A DNA stretch of 64,000 bases from Flavobacteriales bacterium (GCA_016716605.1 JADJWA010000001.1:1054001-1118000); one strand, 5' to 3'. Shown: positions 33,236-41,645, counted from the first letter of the stretch. The notes: a model not told the origin generated them from the sequence alone. Made by a program: numbers and translations.

Positions 33236-35970
33236 GTCGTTGAAGGAGTTGTTGGCGCTATTGATGAACCCAGTTCCGCTTGCGTTGGTGAACTCCAGAT
33301 TATGGTATTGCAGTCCACCGCCACTGAAACTGGGGTTTCCGCTACCAGTGAGGCGGATCAGTGAGGACCCCCGCCGAAAAGCTCATGTTGGATGCGCTTA
33401 GCTGCCAGGCATCGTAGGTGCTGCTGGTTGATGTCAGTACGAGGGTGGAACTTCCCAGCGATAGTGCTCGCACGCCGCTGCCTGCCGAGTACAGTTGGTT
33501 AGCGAACACGTATTGACTATTGGTGTTGAGGGCACCTGAGGTCAGGGTAATTGTCGTTCCCGTGTTGTATGTGACCAGCGAGTCCTGCAAGGTCCAAGCC
33601 CCACCGATGCCATTGAAGGTGATACTTGAACGAACGATTTTGCCTGCCGTGGTAATGGTGCTGTTGCCGCTGTTGGACTTGAAGGTCACCAGGCCGGTGT
33701 GCGTCAGGTTCATGCTCTGGGTGAGCGTGTAGGAGCCGTAGATATCCAGCGGCTGGTTGCCGGCCAGCGTCGGGTTGGGCAAACCGGCGGTCCAGGTCAT
33801 GTTGCGGCAGTAGGCCTGTGCGTTCACCGTCACAGATTGCCCTGCGCCCGTGAACGAATTCGAATCGAACACTACGTTGTCGTAGATCGAAGGGATGCAG
33901 TTGCTGCTGTTGCCACCGGAGGTTGTGGACCAATGCAAGGGATCGGTCCAGTTGCCGCTGTTGCCTACCCAGTACAAAGTCTGTGAAGCCGGGGTATTGA
34001 TGTTCCAGCCCGTATTGCCACCGAAGTCCGTGGTATTGTTGGCGGTGAAGTTGGCGCCACCGCTGGCAGTGACGTTAGTGAGGTAGACATAGTTGATGGT
34101 GACACTGCCGCCGTTCTTGATGAAGCCCCCTCCGCTCAGAGGCATCGGCACAGCACAAGTTCCATTGGCCGTAAGCGTCCCGGTGAGCGTCTGATTCCCC
34201 GAGAGGGTGTAGGTCTTACTGGTGGCGAAGGTCAGGTCGTGGTAGCTCTGGTTGCCATTGAGGTCCCCGTTGCCTGCGAACGACACGTCGTTGAAGGAGT
34301 TGTTGGCGCTATTGATGAACCCAGTTCCGCTTGCGTTGGTGAACTCCAGATTATGGTATTGCAGTCCACCGCCACTGAAACTGGGGTTTCCGCTACCAGT
34401 GAGGCGGATCAGTGAGGACCCCGCCGAAAAGCTCATGTTGGATGCGCTTAGCTGCCAGGCATCGTAGGTGCTGCTGGTTGATGTCAGTACGAGGGTGGAA
34501 CTTCCCAGCGATAGTGCTCGCACGCCGCTGCCTGCCGAGTACAGTTGGTTAGCGAACACGTATTGACTATTGGTGTTGAGGGCACCTGAGGTCAGGGTAA
34601 TTGTCGTTCCCGTGTTGTATGTGACCAGCGAGTCCTGCAAGGTCCAAGCCCCACCGATGCCATTGAAGGTGATACTTGAACGAACGATTTTGCCTGCCGT
34701 GGTAATGGTGCTGTTGCCGCTGTTGGACTTGAAGGTCACCAGGCCGGTGTGCGTCAGGTTCATGCTCTGGGTGAGCGTGTAGGAGCCGTAGATATCCAGC
34801 GGCTGGTTGCCGGCCAGCGTCGGGTTGGGCAAACCGGCGGTCCAGGTCATGTTGCGGCAGTAGGCCTGTGCGTTCACCGTCACAGATTGCCCTGCGCCCG
34901 TGAACGAATTCGAATCGAACACTACGTTGTCGTAGATCGAAGGGATGCAGTTGCTGCTGTTGCCACCGGAGGTTGTGGACCAATGCAAGGGATCGGTCCA
35001 GTTGCCGCTGTTGCCTACCCAGTACAAAGTCTGTGAAGCCGGGGTATTGATGTTCCAGCCCGTATTGCCACCGAAGTCCGTGGTATTGTTGGCGGTGAAG
35101 TTGGCGCCACCGCTGGCAGTGACGTTAGTGAGGTAGACATAGTTGATGGTGACACTGCCGCCGTTCTTGATGAAGCCCCCTCCGCTCAGAGGCATCGGCA
35201 CAGCACAAGTTCCATTGGCCGTAAGCGTCCCGGTGAGCGTCTGATTCCCCCGAGAGGGTGTAGGTCTTACTGGTGGCGAAGGTCAGGTCGTGGTAGCTCT
35301 GGTTGCCATTGAGGTCCCCGTTGCCTGCGAACGACACGTCGTTGAAGGAGTTGTTGGCGCTATTGATGAACCCAGTTCCGCTTGCGTTGGTGAACTCCAG
35401 ATTATGGTATTGCAGTCCACCGCCACTGAAACTGGGGTTTCCGCTACCAGTGAGGCGGATCAGTGAGGACCCCGCCGAAAAGCTCATGTTGGATGCGCTT
35501 AGCTGCCAGGCATCGTAGGTGCTGCTGGTTGATGTCAGTACGAGGGTGGAACTTCCCAGCGATAGTGCTCGCACGCCGCTGCCTGCCGAGTACAGTTGGT
35601 TAGCGAACACGTATTGACTATTGGTGTTGAGGGCACCTGAGGTCAGGGTAATTGTCGTTCCCGTGTTGTATGTGACCAGCGAGTCCTGCAAGGTCCAAGC
35701 CCCACCGATGCCATTGAAGGTGATACTTGAACGAACGATTTTGCCTGCCGTGGTAATGGTGCTGTTGCCGCTGTTGGACTTGAAGGTCACCAGGCCGGTG
35801 TGCGTCAGGTTCATGCTCTGGGTGAGCGTGTAGGAGCCGTAGATATCCAGCGGCTGGTTGCCGGCCAGCGTCGGGTTGGGCAAACCGGCGGTCCAGGTCA
35901 TGTTGCGGCAGTAGGCCTGTGCGTTCACCGTCACAGATTGCCCTGCGCCCGTGAACGAATTCGAATCGAA
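33110..35970. repeat. Near-identical 1,050-bp tandem repeat, about 2.7 copies
   Basis: The landmark GTAAGCGTCC recurs at about 33120, 34171 and 35221. Reading the copies side by side shows only one substitution (GTGAGTGTC in the first against GTGAGCGTC in the other two) and two one-base C insertions, so identity exceeds 99%. The unit equals 350 codons. The right end diverges at about 35971. Such identity points to a very recent duplication or to an assembly error. Confidence 0.92.
33342..35201 (-). CDS. Middle part of giant surface protein: 350-residue adhesin-type repeats
   Basis: An open frame of 619 codons from an internal methionine, made of nearly two copies of a 350-residue unit. Each unit contains a YWVGNSGNWTDPLHWS motif, a CIPSIYDNVVFDSNSFTGAGQ segment and a long Asn/Thr/Ser-rich beta-helix-like stretch (YTLTQSMNLTHTG, GTTITLTSGALN). 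Such GNW-x-DP-x-HW modules occur in large Bacteroidota surface proteins. It ends early at 33342 with VLTDPPHW because of an extra C; removing that base lets it run on into the 29828-33235 frame. It is the interior of a single protein, not a gene on its own. Confidence 0.75.
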   Translation of the reverse strand: MPMPLSGGGFIKNGGSVTINYVYLTNVTASGGANFTANNTTDFGGNTGWNINTPASQTLYWVGNSGNWTDPLHWSTTSGGNSSNCIPSIYDNVVFDSNSFTGAGQSVTVNAQAYCRNMTWTAGLPNPTLAGNQPLDIYGSYTLTQSMNLTHTGLVTFKSNSGNSTITTAGKIVRSSITFNGIGGAWTLQDSLVTYNTGTTITLTSGALNTNSQYVFANQLYSAGSGVRALSLGSSTLVLTSTSSTYDAWQLSASNMSFSAGSSLIRLTGSGNPSFSGGGLQYHNLEFTNASGTGFINSANNSFNDVSFAGNGDLNGNQSYHDLTFATSKTYTLSGNQTLTGTLTANGTCAVPMPLSGGGFIKNGGSVTINYVYLTNVTASGGANFTANNTTDFGGNTGWNINTPASQTLYWVGNSGNWTDPLHWSTTSGGNSSNCIPSIYDNVVFDSNSFTGAGQSVTVNAQAYCRNMTWTAGLPNPTLAGNQPLDIYGSYTLTQSMNLTHTGLVTFKSNSGNSTITTAGKIVRSSITFNGIGGAWTLQDSLVTYNTGTTITLTSGALNTNSQYVFANQLYSAGSGVRALSLGSSTLVLTSTSSTYDAWQLSASNMSFSAGVLTDPPHW

Positions 35971-36138
35971 AATAACGTCGTCCGTCGTGGTCGGTACACA
36001 GGCACAGCTTGCCCCTCCGGAGCTATTCGACCAATGTGTGGGGTCGTTCCAATTACCCGCTCCATTGATCCAGTACAAGGTTGCGCCTTTCAAATGGCCG
36101 ATGAAAAGCGCGAAGACAAGTGCTAGCAAAGATTTCAT
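35125..36138 (-). CDS. N-terminal part of giant surface protein with signal peptide
   Basis: ATG 36138 gives signal peptide KSLLALVFALFIGHLKGA followed by a first, slightly different GNW module (LYWINGAGNWNDPTHWS, CACVPTTTDDVIFDSN) and then sequence identical to the tandem repeats. The frame breaks at an extra C in 35247-35251: the other two copies have four C there. Correcting this base and the one at 33368-33372 gives one frame, 36138 to 29828, of exactly 2,103 codons including stop (2,102 residues). The longer frame reaching 36369 has no signal and crosses a terminator hairpin, so it was rejected. Confidence 0.8.
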   Translation of the reverse strand: MKSLLALVFALFIGHLKGATLYWINGAGNWNDPTHWSNSSGGASCACVPTTTDDVIFDSNSFTGAGQSVTVNAQAYCRNMTWTAGLPNPTLAGNQPLDIYGSYTLTQSMNLTHTGLVTFKSNSGNSTITTAGKIVRSSITFNGIGGAWTLQDSLVTYNTGTTITLTSGALNTNSQYVFANQLYSAGSGVRALSLGSSTLVLTSTSSTYDAWQLSASNMSFSAGSSLIRLTGSGNPSFSGGGLQYHNLEFTNASGTGFINSANNSFNDVSFAGNGDLNGNQSYHDLTFATSKTYTLSGESDAHRDAYGQWNLCCADASERRGLHQERRQCHHQLCLPH

Positions 36139-36334
36139 GGTCGGAATGGGTTGCGTCAAGGCGGTTTGGAATTGAAAACTAGCAATTTCGCTGCTATTCG
36201 CAAGTTTCATCGCCAGCATAGGTGGTATTTGCCATTGATATTCTGCCAAGAGGCAAGGTCTATTCTCCACCCTCGCGCAAGGCAAAAGCCTGCAGCTATG
36301 GTTCATCGTTCCACACCATCTCCACCTCACCCCA

Positions 36335-36367
36335 GCAAGAAGCCCCGCCATCGGCGGGGCTTCTTGC
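36335..36367 (-). terminator. Strong hairpin downstream of the 36438-37124 gene
   Basis: Perfect 15-bp stem (GCAAGAAGCCCCGCC / its complement) with a 3-nt loop, about 70 nt past the stop of the minus-strand gene at 36438. No T-run follows on that strand, but the stem is very stable. It also insulates the adhesin gene promoter region. Confidence 0.65.
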
Positions 36368-36378
36368 ATTCCCCCCTG

Positions 36379-36404
36379 TCATCGCGAGCGTAGCGAAGCG
36401 ATCT
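36379..36404. repeat. Palindrome-like intergenic element
   Basis: The sequence TCATCGCGAGCGTAGCGAAG followed by CGATCT has imperfect dyad symmetry (ATCGC / GCGAT at the ends). It resembles short dispersed intergenic palindromes known from several bacterial phyla; only one copy is in this window. Confidence 0.35.
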
Positions 36405-36437
36405 TGAGAGGGCCGGGGGTGAGGTCGGGGTGAGGCC

Positions 36438-37124
36438 CTAAGGCTCCGGTGGCACCGGCGGCTCATCCCCGCCCTTCGCCCCCGTGTTCACCACGATCCG
36501 CGCATCGAAGTACTCCTGATAGAAATCCGGCTTCGTCAGCTCGAACTCGCTCATCAGCTTGTCCATCCGCGTTGTCAGGATCGTCGTTCCCTCCTTGATC
36601 AGCGCCTCAATCGCCTCCGTCGCTCCCTTCCGTACCGTGATCGCCGTGCGTGGCGCGCTGATCACCGCTTCGTAATCATCAATCAGCGTCTGCAGGTCCG
36701 TCAGGTCGCCCGCCGCCACGCCGTACGCCACGATGCTCGCTGCCACGGCGTTCGCCTCATCGTGTATCACTTGGCATTTCTGCGCGATCACCGCATCGCG
36801 CGGTGCAGCAAGGTCGCTGTAGCTCACATCCATCTTCTCACGCAGCACGGTGTTGCCATCATCCACCGCGAAGGCATACACCTTGTTCGCGATCTCCAGC
36901 CCCTTCCGGATCATCTTCTCCTTCTTCTCCCCCTTATCCAGGGCATAGCCTTCAAGGTCCGTGGTCTGCTTCGCGATCTCCGCTTCGATCGCAACGATCT
37001 TGTCCTTGAACGCGGTCACCGCATTCGCAAAGGGCAACAGCGCAGCCCAAGCAGCGTTGTGCGCATCAACAGCGGTCTGGGTCGCATAGAACATCGTGAA
37101 TCGGTCCTCAAGGTCCTTTCTCAT
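36438..37124 (-). CDS. Helical protein of unknown function
   Basis: A 228-residue protein, mostly alpha-helical by pattern, with alternating Ala/Glu/Lys/Asp-rich segments that suggest coiled coils (for example VTAFKDKIVAIEAEIAKQT). No signal peptide or membrane helix is visible. A C-terminal block LMSEFELTKPDFYQEYFDARIVVNTG is followed by a Pro-rich tail (GGDEPPVPPEP). I recall similar hypothetical proteins in Bacteroidota, often with this ending, but no function. It is divergent from the XRE regulator gene across a 425-bp region and is followed by a strong hairpin. Confidence 0.75.
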   Translation of the reverse strand: MRKDLEDRFTMFYATQTAVDAHNAAWAALLPFANAVTAFKDKIVAIEAEIAKQTTDLEGYALDKGEKKEKMIRKGLEIANKVYAFAVDDGNTVLREKMDVSYSDLAAPRDAVIAQKCQVIHDEANAVAASIVAYGVAAGDLTDLQTLIDDYEAVISAPRTAITVRKGATEAIEALIKEGTTILTTRMDKLMSEFELTKPDFYQEYFDARIVVNTGAKGGDEPPVPPEP

Positions 37125-37549
37125 CGCATGGTGGTGTTATGGTTTTCCGGCATCCACCGGAGCGCCGCATCAGCGTTCGCACCGCCAAACAAGTAGGCAA
37201 TCGATTTCATTTTTCGCCATATTCGCATGAACCATGTATTCGCATCACGTGCTCCATTCAACGCACGCATTTCACTCGCTTACCGCGCGTCCCCGTCCGG
37301 AACGCCCGTTATGGATATTCAGCGATGCCGCGTTTCAATTTCGGAACCCTTCATTCAAATTCTCCGACAAGACATTGAGGTTTTGGAATACGAGATTGAA
37401 GTTTTGGAATGTGACATTGAGGTTTTGGAATGCGAGCATCCCGCTTCAGCAAGAGTTCGTCGGATTTCCGGATCAGAACGTCCCAGAATCCGAACCCCGC
37501 ATCGGGTTTTTCGAACAGTCTATCGCAATACCTCAAAAACCGTCATCAA
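37125..37549. other. Divergent intergenic region upstream of the XRE regulator
   Basis: 425 bases between divergent genes, more AT-rich than the flanks. It holds three 21-bp direct repeats (37373-37435). Two plus-strand frames run through it (one gives an IEVLECD-type heptad pattern, the other TLRFWN-type), and one minus-strand frame; none has a convincing start or known domain. TACTTGTTTGG on the minus strand at about 37188-37198 is a weak promoter candidate for the 36438-37124 gene. Confidence 0.45.
37373..37435. repeat. Three 21-bp direct repeats
   Basis: Unit about CATTGAGGTTTTGGAATNCGA; copies start at 37373, 37394 and 37415. The middle copy differs at several positions. 21 bp equals two DNA turns and also seven codons. 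Confidence 0.8.
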
Positions 37550-37927
37550 ATGATCACCCTCGATGTCGAACGAATCGCTAAGCTGAAGGGAATTGCCAAA
37601 CCGTACGCCTTTTTGGTCAAGAATGGCTTCACCCACCACGTCGCCCATAACATCGTCAACGGCACGTGTAAGGGCATCCGCTTCGATCACCTTGAAAAGC
37701 TATGCCGTGCTTTCCATGTCCTGCCGCACGACCTTTTCTGCTATAAGCCGCATGGCCGGGGCATCAATCCATCCAACGATGTGCTCCTCCCGCTCCGCAA
37801 AGGGCCGCTCGAGAACAACGACTTGCAGCGCCTCATCAGCACCCTATCGCCCGAAGCCATCATCAGCCTTACCTCAGAGCTGAAGCACCGGTACCAGCCG
37901 CCTTCCCCATCGCCCGAAGGCCAGTAG
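37550..37927 (+). CDS. XRE-type helix-turn-helix regulator
   Basis: From ATG 37550 the product is 125 residues. Residues ~1-60 form a Cro/CI-type helix-turn-helix: RIAKLKGIAKPYAFLVKNGF, then the recognition region THHVAHNIVNGTCKGIRFDHLEKLC followed by FHVLPHDLF, the usual ending of this family. The C-terminal half is a short linker and a helix (ISLTSELKHRY) that could mediate dimerisation. It may act on the 21-bp repeats lying 115-180 bp upstream, which would make it autoregulatory; this is inference. The longer frame from 37430 runs back through the repeats and was not used. Confidence 0.8.
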   Translation: MITLDVERIAKLKGIAKPYAFLVKNGFTHHVAHNIVNGTCKGIRFDHLEKLCRAFHVLPHDLFCYKPHGRGINPSNDVLLPLRKGPLENNDLQRLISTLSPEAIISLTSELKHRYQPPSPSPEGQ

Positions 37928-38024
37928 CCCATAGCCATTCCGCTGCGCGGCCACCGAACCGCTGTCCATTCAGCTTGTACCGTTTCGCCCTGCAAGCACA
38001 ACGGACTCGATAGCCTGTAACGAA

Positions 38025-38049
38025 AGAGCGCCGGCATAGCCGGCGCTCT
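38025..38049. terminator. Hairpin between the XRE gene and ppiD
   Basis: 11-bp stem (AGAGCGCCGGC / its complement) with a 3-nt loop between convergent genes, 20 nt past the ppiD stop. On the minus strand it is followed by TTCGTT, so it most likely ends ppiD transcription and may act both ways. Confidence 0.7.
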
Positions 38050-38068
38050 CCATTTGGCGCTTCCGCGC

Positions 38069-40150
38069 CTAGTTGTAGTGCAAGTGCCGGTTGTCCTTTA
38101 CGCCAGCGGCTTCGCGCAGCGCATTCAGCACCGCGCTTTCCGCGCGGCTCTGCAGGCGGCCCAGCAGCCCGCCCTTCTCGCCAGCGATGTCGCCTTCGGC
38201 AGGGGCTTCGGTGCGGCTGTTCATGCGGGCCACGAACACCGCAGTCTCGCCCTTCAGCGGCACACTGGCCTGTCCGGCCTGCAGCCCGAAGACCTTCCCG
38301 ATCACCTCGTATTCCGCATAGCCGCCGGGGATGCTGAAGCCGTTCAACGCCATGTCCGTTGCATCCTGCACGCTCACGCCGAGTTCGCCGGCCAGTGCGT
38401 TCAGGTCTGTCTTGCCGGTCATCTTTTCCACCCAAGCCTCGGCCTTCTTCAGTTTGGCGGCCTCCTTCGTGAAGGCTTCGCGCACATCCTCCAGTTCAGG
38501 CACCCCCTCTTCTTTCACCTTCAGCAGCGTCGCCACCACGTAGTTGTCGCCGGCGTCCTTCGGCTCGCTCACCTGGCCCACCTCCGCACGGTTCACCCAG
38601 CCGATCACGCTGGACGGCTGGTCGATCCCCTGCACAAAGCGGCTGTCTGCGCGGAAGTCGGGCACATTCGTCATCTGCAGGCCCTGCTCTTCGGCAGCGG
38701 TCTTCAGCGCCTCGGCGGTCTTGTTCCGCAGGCTGAATTCGTTGGCCTTCTTGTACACTTCCTTGAAGGTGGCCGGGCTCGGCTTCACCGCACGGTCCAC
38801 GGTGATGATGCGGCGCTCCTGGCGGCTGCGTTGGCCCAGCACTTCCACGATGTGGAAGCCGTAGCTGGTCTTGCAGATGGTCGTGGCGCCCACCTTCTGG
38901 TCGAAGCTCGCGGCGGTGAACTCGGGCACCATCTGCTCCTTGCCGAACCACTCGTACACGCCGCCGTTGCTCACGCTGCCGGGGTCGTCGCTGAACTTGG
39001 TCACCATCGCCTCGAACTTGCTCTTGTCGCGCTTCACCACGGCGAGCAGGCTGTCCGCGCGCTGCTTCTGCTCCGCTTCGTCCTTGCCCTTCTGCGTGCT
39101 CAGCAGGATGTGGCGCACGCGTGCCTCGGGCACATCGGCCAGCTCCTTCACCTTCACCAGCTTGTAGGTGGTTCCCTCCAGGTAAGGGCCCACCACGGTG
39201 CCCACGGCGCCGTTCACGATCAGCGAATCGTTCAGCTTCTCGATGCTGCCTTCGGTGTAGGGCACCTTGCTGTAGCTGCGCGAATCGGCGTTGCCCACCA
39301 CGAAGAGGCTGTCGTCCTCGGCCTGCTCGAAGGAATTGCGCAGGGCGGCCAGGTTGCCGGCGATGGCCTCGCGATCGGCATCGCTGGGCTGCACGGGGAA
39401 GAGCACGTAATCGAAGGTGCGCGCCGCCTTCTGCTTGTGCTTCGGCTCGTTCTTGTGCTCGTCGTAATAGCGGCGCAGGTCGCTGTCGCTCACCGGGTAC
39501 AGGCTGTCGGGCTCGCTGTCGTAGCGCTTGGCTACGAAGCTGAAGGTGGCCTTGGTGTTCTTCGCGTTGAACTCGTCGCGGGCCTGCGCGCTGTTCACGA
39601 ACACGCTCTTCTTCACCAAGGTGTTGTACTTGGCGTAGAGGCGGTTCTCCTGGATCCGGCGGCTCTGGATCTCGTGGTACACCGGCGCATTCAGTTGGAT
39701 GCCGTTGAAGTATTCGCGCAAGCGGGTCTTGTCGGGCTGGCCATCGGGGCCATTGAACTGGCCACGGAACTCAGGCGCAACGTTGTCGCCGAAGCGCACA
39801 TCGTCATACTCGGGCTTGGTGATGGTGAAGCCTGCCGCTTCCACCTGATTGAGCAGCACGCGGGCCTTCACGATCTCGTTCCACACCGTGCCGCGCACCT
39901 GTTCGCTCACCTGCGCGTTGGCGGGTTGGCCGAACTCGTTGCGGTAGCTCTCCACCTCGTCGCTCACGCGCCGGTCGAAGTCGGCGAGCTTGATCTCCTG
40001 TCCGCCGATCTCGCCCACGGGTTCATCGCCACGGCCGCTCGGACCTCCGCGGTTCGAGAGGAGGGCATCGAGGATGAAGAGGGCCAATGCGCCGCCCACG
40101 AGAACGATCAAAAGGCCGCTGCGCTCGCGGATCTTGCCGATGACTGCCAT
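38069..40150 (-). CDS. ppiD: Periplasmic folding factor PpiD/SurA-type peptidyl-prolyl isomerase
   Basis: The 693-residue protein has a cytoplasmic start, one membrane helix (about 12-31, GLLIVLVGGALALFILDALL), a SurA-like N-terminal chaperone region and a parvulin domain at about 345-445: VRHILLSTQKGKDEAE...FSDDPGSVSNGGVYEWFGKEQMVPEF...YGFHIVEV. This order is that of PpiD, an inner-membrane anchored chaperone that helps outer-membrane and secreted proteins fold. It has a -7 box (TATATTCG) 21 nt upstream and a hairpin downstream, so it is probably a single-gene unit. Confidence 0.92.
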   Translation of the reverse strand: MAVIGKIRERSGLLIVLVGGALALFILDALLSNRGGPSGRGDEPVGEIGGQEIKLADFDRRVSDEVESYRNEFGQPANAQVSEQVRGTVWNEIVKARVLLNQVEAAGFTITKPEYDDVRFGDNVAPEFRGQFNGPDGQPDKTRLREYFNGIQLNAPVYHEIQSRRIQENRLYAKYNTLVKKSVFVNSAQARDEFNAKNTKATFSFVAKRYDSEPDSLYPVSDSDLRRYYDEHKNEPKHKQKAARTFDYVLFPVQPSDADREAIAGNLAALRNSFEQAEDDSLFVVGNADSRSYSKVPYTEGSIEKLNDSLIVNGAVGTVVGPYLEGTTYKLVKVKELADVPEARVRHILLSTQKGKDEAEQKQRADSLLAVVKRDKSKFEAMVTKFSDDPGSVSNGGVYEWFGKEQMVPEFTAASFDQKVGATTICKTSYGFHIVEVLGQRSRQERRIITVDRAVKPSPATFKEVYKKANEFSLRNKTAEALKTAAEEQGLQMTNVPDFRADSRFVQGIDQPSSVIGWVNRAEVGQVSEPKDAGDNYVVATLLKVKEEGVPELEDVREAFTKEAAKLKKAEAWVEKMTGKTDLNALAGELGVSVQDATDMALNGFSIPGGYAEYEVIGKVFGLQAGQASVPLKGETAVFVARMNSRTEAPAEGDIAGEKGGLLGRLQSRAESAVLNALREAAGVKDNRHLHYN

Positions 40151-40171
40151 TATCTGCTGGAATTGGGGCTG

Positions 40172-40179
40172 CGAATATA
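40172..40179 (-). promoter_or_regulatory. Bacteroidota -7 box, TATATTCG
   Basis: On the minus strand, 21 nt before the ppiD ATG. Confidence 0.5.
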
Positions 40180-40332
40180 GGCGGGCGATGTGTACGGAAT
40201 GGGCGGGCGCAACGGGCTGGCGATCAGGAGGTGGCGGCGATGGAGCCAGGGCCTTGAACGCTGTTCCGGTGTGGCCGGGCGGCTATCGGTCGGTAATGGG
40301 CTCTTGGTACAAGGTGCCGGATCACGCTTGGT

Positions 40333-40701
40333 TCAGCGCAATTCCAGCTCCACCGAGGGGTCCCAGAAGCGCTTGGTGAAGTCCACCACCTGGTCGTCCT
40401 TCACCCTTATGCCCTCCTTCTCCAAGAGCTGCTGCATCCGGTCTTCAGGGCCGAAGTGGTGCTTGCCGCTGAGGATCCCCGCGCTGTTCACCACGCGATG
40501 GGCCGGCACCTTGGGCTTCACGGTGTGGCTGTTGTTCATGCAATAGCCTACGATGCGCGCTGAGCGAGCCGCGCCCAAGTACTTGGCGATGGCGCCATAG
40601 CTCGTGACCCGGCCGCGCGGAATCTGCCGCACCACGTCCATCACATCGGCGAAGAAGTCGCGCTCCTGCACCGCCTCGTTGCGCACTTGCTTCTTGGCCA
40701 T
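40333..40701 (-). CDS. Alkyltransferase-like (ATL) DNA-binding protein
   Basis: From ATG 40701 the protein is 122 residues and matches the DNA-binding domain of O6-alkylguanine-DNA alkyltransferase: IPRGRVTSYGAIAKYLG, SARIVGYCMNN and PAHRVVNSAGILSG. The active-site motif is PAHR (Pro66-Ala67-His68-Arg69) instead of PCHR, so the alkyl-accepting cysteine is absent. ATL proteins of this kind bind alkylated guanine and hand it to nucleotide excision repair. It lies 2 nt downstream of trmB and is probably cotranscribed with it. Confidence 0.9.
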   Translation of the reverse strand: MAKKQVRNEAVQERDFFADVMDVVRQIPRGRVTSYGAIAKYLGAARSARIVGYCMNNSHTVKPKVPAHRVVNSAGILSGKHHFGPEDRMQQLLEKEGIRVKDDQVVDFTKRFWDPSVELELR

Positions 40702-40703
40702 GA

Positions 40704-41393
40704 TCAAGCTGATTCGTTCATGGCGAAACGAACGTAATGGATCGTGCGCCCTTCTTCGAGCCACATCTGCTCATAGTAGGTGCGGATGTTCAGCACCGCT
40801 TGTTCCTCGGCCGATACGCGGTGCACCAGGTCGGTGTACACGTTGTCGCTCTGCTCGTGCAGGCTGAGCTTGTGCTCCGCGATCAACTCCAAGGTGTATG
40901 CATAGAGCAAGGGGCTGTCGGTCTTCAGGTGGATGCACCCGCCCGGTTTGAGGATCTGCCGGTAGCGCTCCAGGAAGAGCGGGCTGGTGAGCCGCTTGCG
41001 CGCCTTGCCGATCTGCGGATCACTGAAGGTGAGCCAGATCTCATCCACCTCTTGCGGACCGAAGCATTTTAGGAGATGATCCACATGCGTGCGCAGGAAG
41101 CCCACGTTATGGAGGCCTTCTTCCTTGGCGGTTCGCGCACCGCGCCAGAGCCGCGCCCCCTTGATGTCTACACCGAGGTAATTGCGCTGCGGATTCAAGC
41201 GTGCGAGCCCCACGGTGTATTCGCCGCCCCCGCAACCGAGCTCCAGCACCAAGGGCGCCTCGCGCCCGAAGAAGTCGGCGTTCCATCGGCCCTTCAGCGG
41301 GAAGCTGCCCTTCACCAGTTCCTCGAAAGTGGGCTGCACCACATGCTCGAAGGTGAGGTTCTCGGCGAAGCGCGCGAGCTTGTTCTTTCCCAT
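40704..41393 (-). CDS. trmB: tRNA (guanine-N7-)-methyltransferase
   Basis: From ATG 41393 the protein is 229 residues. It methylates G46 of tRNA using AdoMet. Visible motifs are the AdoMet site LELGCGGGEYTVGLA, NYLGVDIKGARLWRGA, and the substrate region WLTFSDPQIGKARKRLTSPLFLERY. The frame is open a further 305 codons upstream but that part carries no domain and overlaps the antisense glycosyltransferase gene. A perfect -7 box (TACTTTCG) lies 30 nt upstream. Confidence 0.93.
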   Translation of the reverse strand: MGKNKLARFAENLTFEHVVQPTFEELVKGSFPLKGRWNADFFGREAPLVLELGCGGGEYTVGLARLNPQRNYLGVDIKGARLWRGARTAKEEGLHNVGFLRTHVDHLLKCFGPQEVDEIWLTFSDPQIGKARKRLTSPLFLERYRQILKPGGCIHLKTDSPLLYAYTLELIAEHKLSLHEQSDNVYTDLVHRVSAEEQAVLNIRTYYEQMWLEEGRTIHYVRFAMNESA

Positions 41394-41400
41394 TGGAAGG

Positions 41401-41424
41401 CCTGCCCGCCGCTGGCAGGGCGGC
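41401..41424. repeat. Palindromic GC-rich element in the trmB leader
   Basis: CCTGCCCGCCGCTGGCAGGG followed by CGGC; can form a CCTGCC/GGCAGG hairpin between the promoter and start of trmB. Similar to the element at 25182-25202. Confidence 0.5.
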
Positions 41425-41431
41425 GAAAGTA
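41424..41431 (-). promoter_or_regulatory. Bacteroidota -7 box, TACTTTCG
   Basis: On the minus strand, 30 nt before the trmB ATG and adjacent to the palindrome at 41401-41424. Confidence 0.55.
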
Positions 41432-41645
41432 GAAGCAGCCTCGAAATTCCTTTCGGAAAGCGAGCCGGAGGGTTTTCGCGGCCAGACGAGGCGCGGAATG
41501 AAACCCGAGCAGAGCTGGATGTTCTGGAAGGGTTGAGCAACGAAGTATGGTCGCGAAAAGACCCGGCGATGTCCGAAGGGGGATTTTGAGGCTGCTTCTG
41601 GCCGCGTAACGTTCGCATCACCTGCGCGTGACAACCTTCGCCGCC

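Noticed and set aside
33110..35970. Possible CRISPR or transposon explanation for the large repeats
   Set aside because: The units are 1,050 bp, coding, in frame and directly adjacent; there are no short spaced repeats, terminal inverted repeats or transposase.
36139..36369. Extension of the giant surface protein upstream to 36369
   Set aside because: The added 77 residues lack a signal peptide and cross a perfect 15-bp hairpin; ATG 36138 gives a normal signal sequence.
37227..37581. Overlapping small ORFs (108 and 115 codons) through the 21-bp repeats
   Set aside because: The heptad-like patterns simply reflect the 21-bp period in each frame; no conserved start, and they overlap the XRE gene out of frame.
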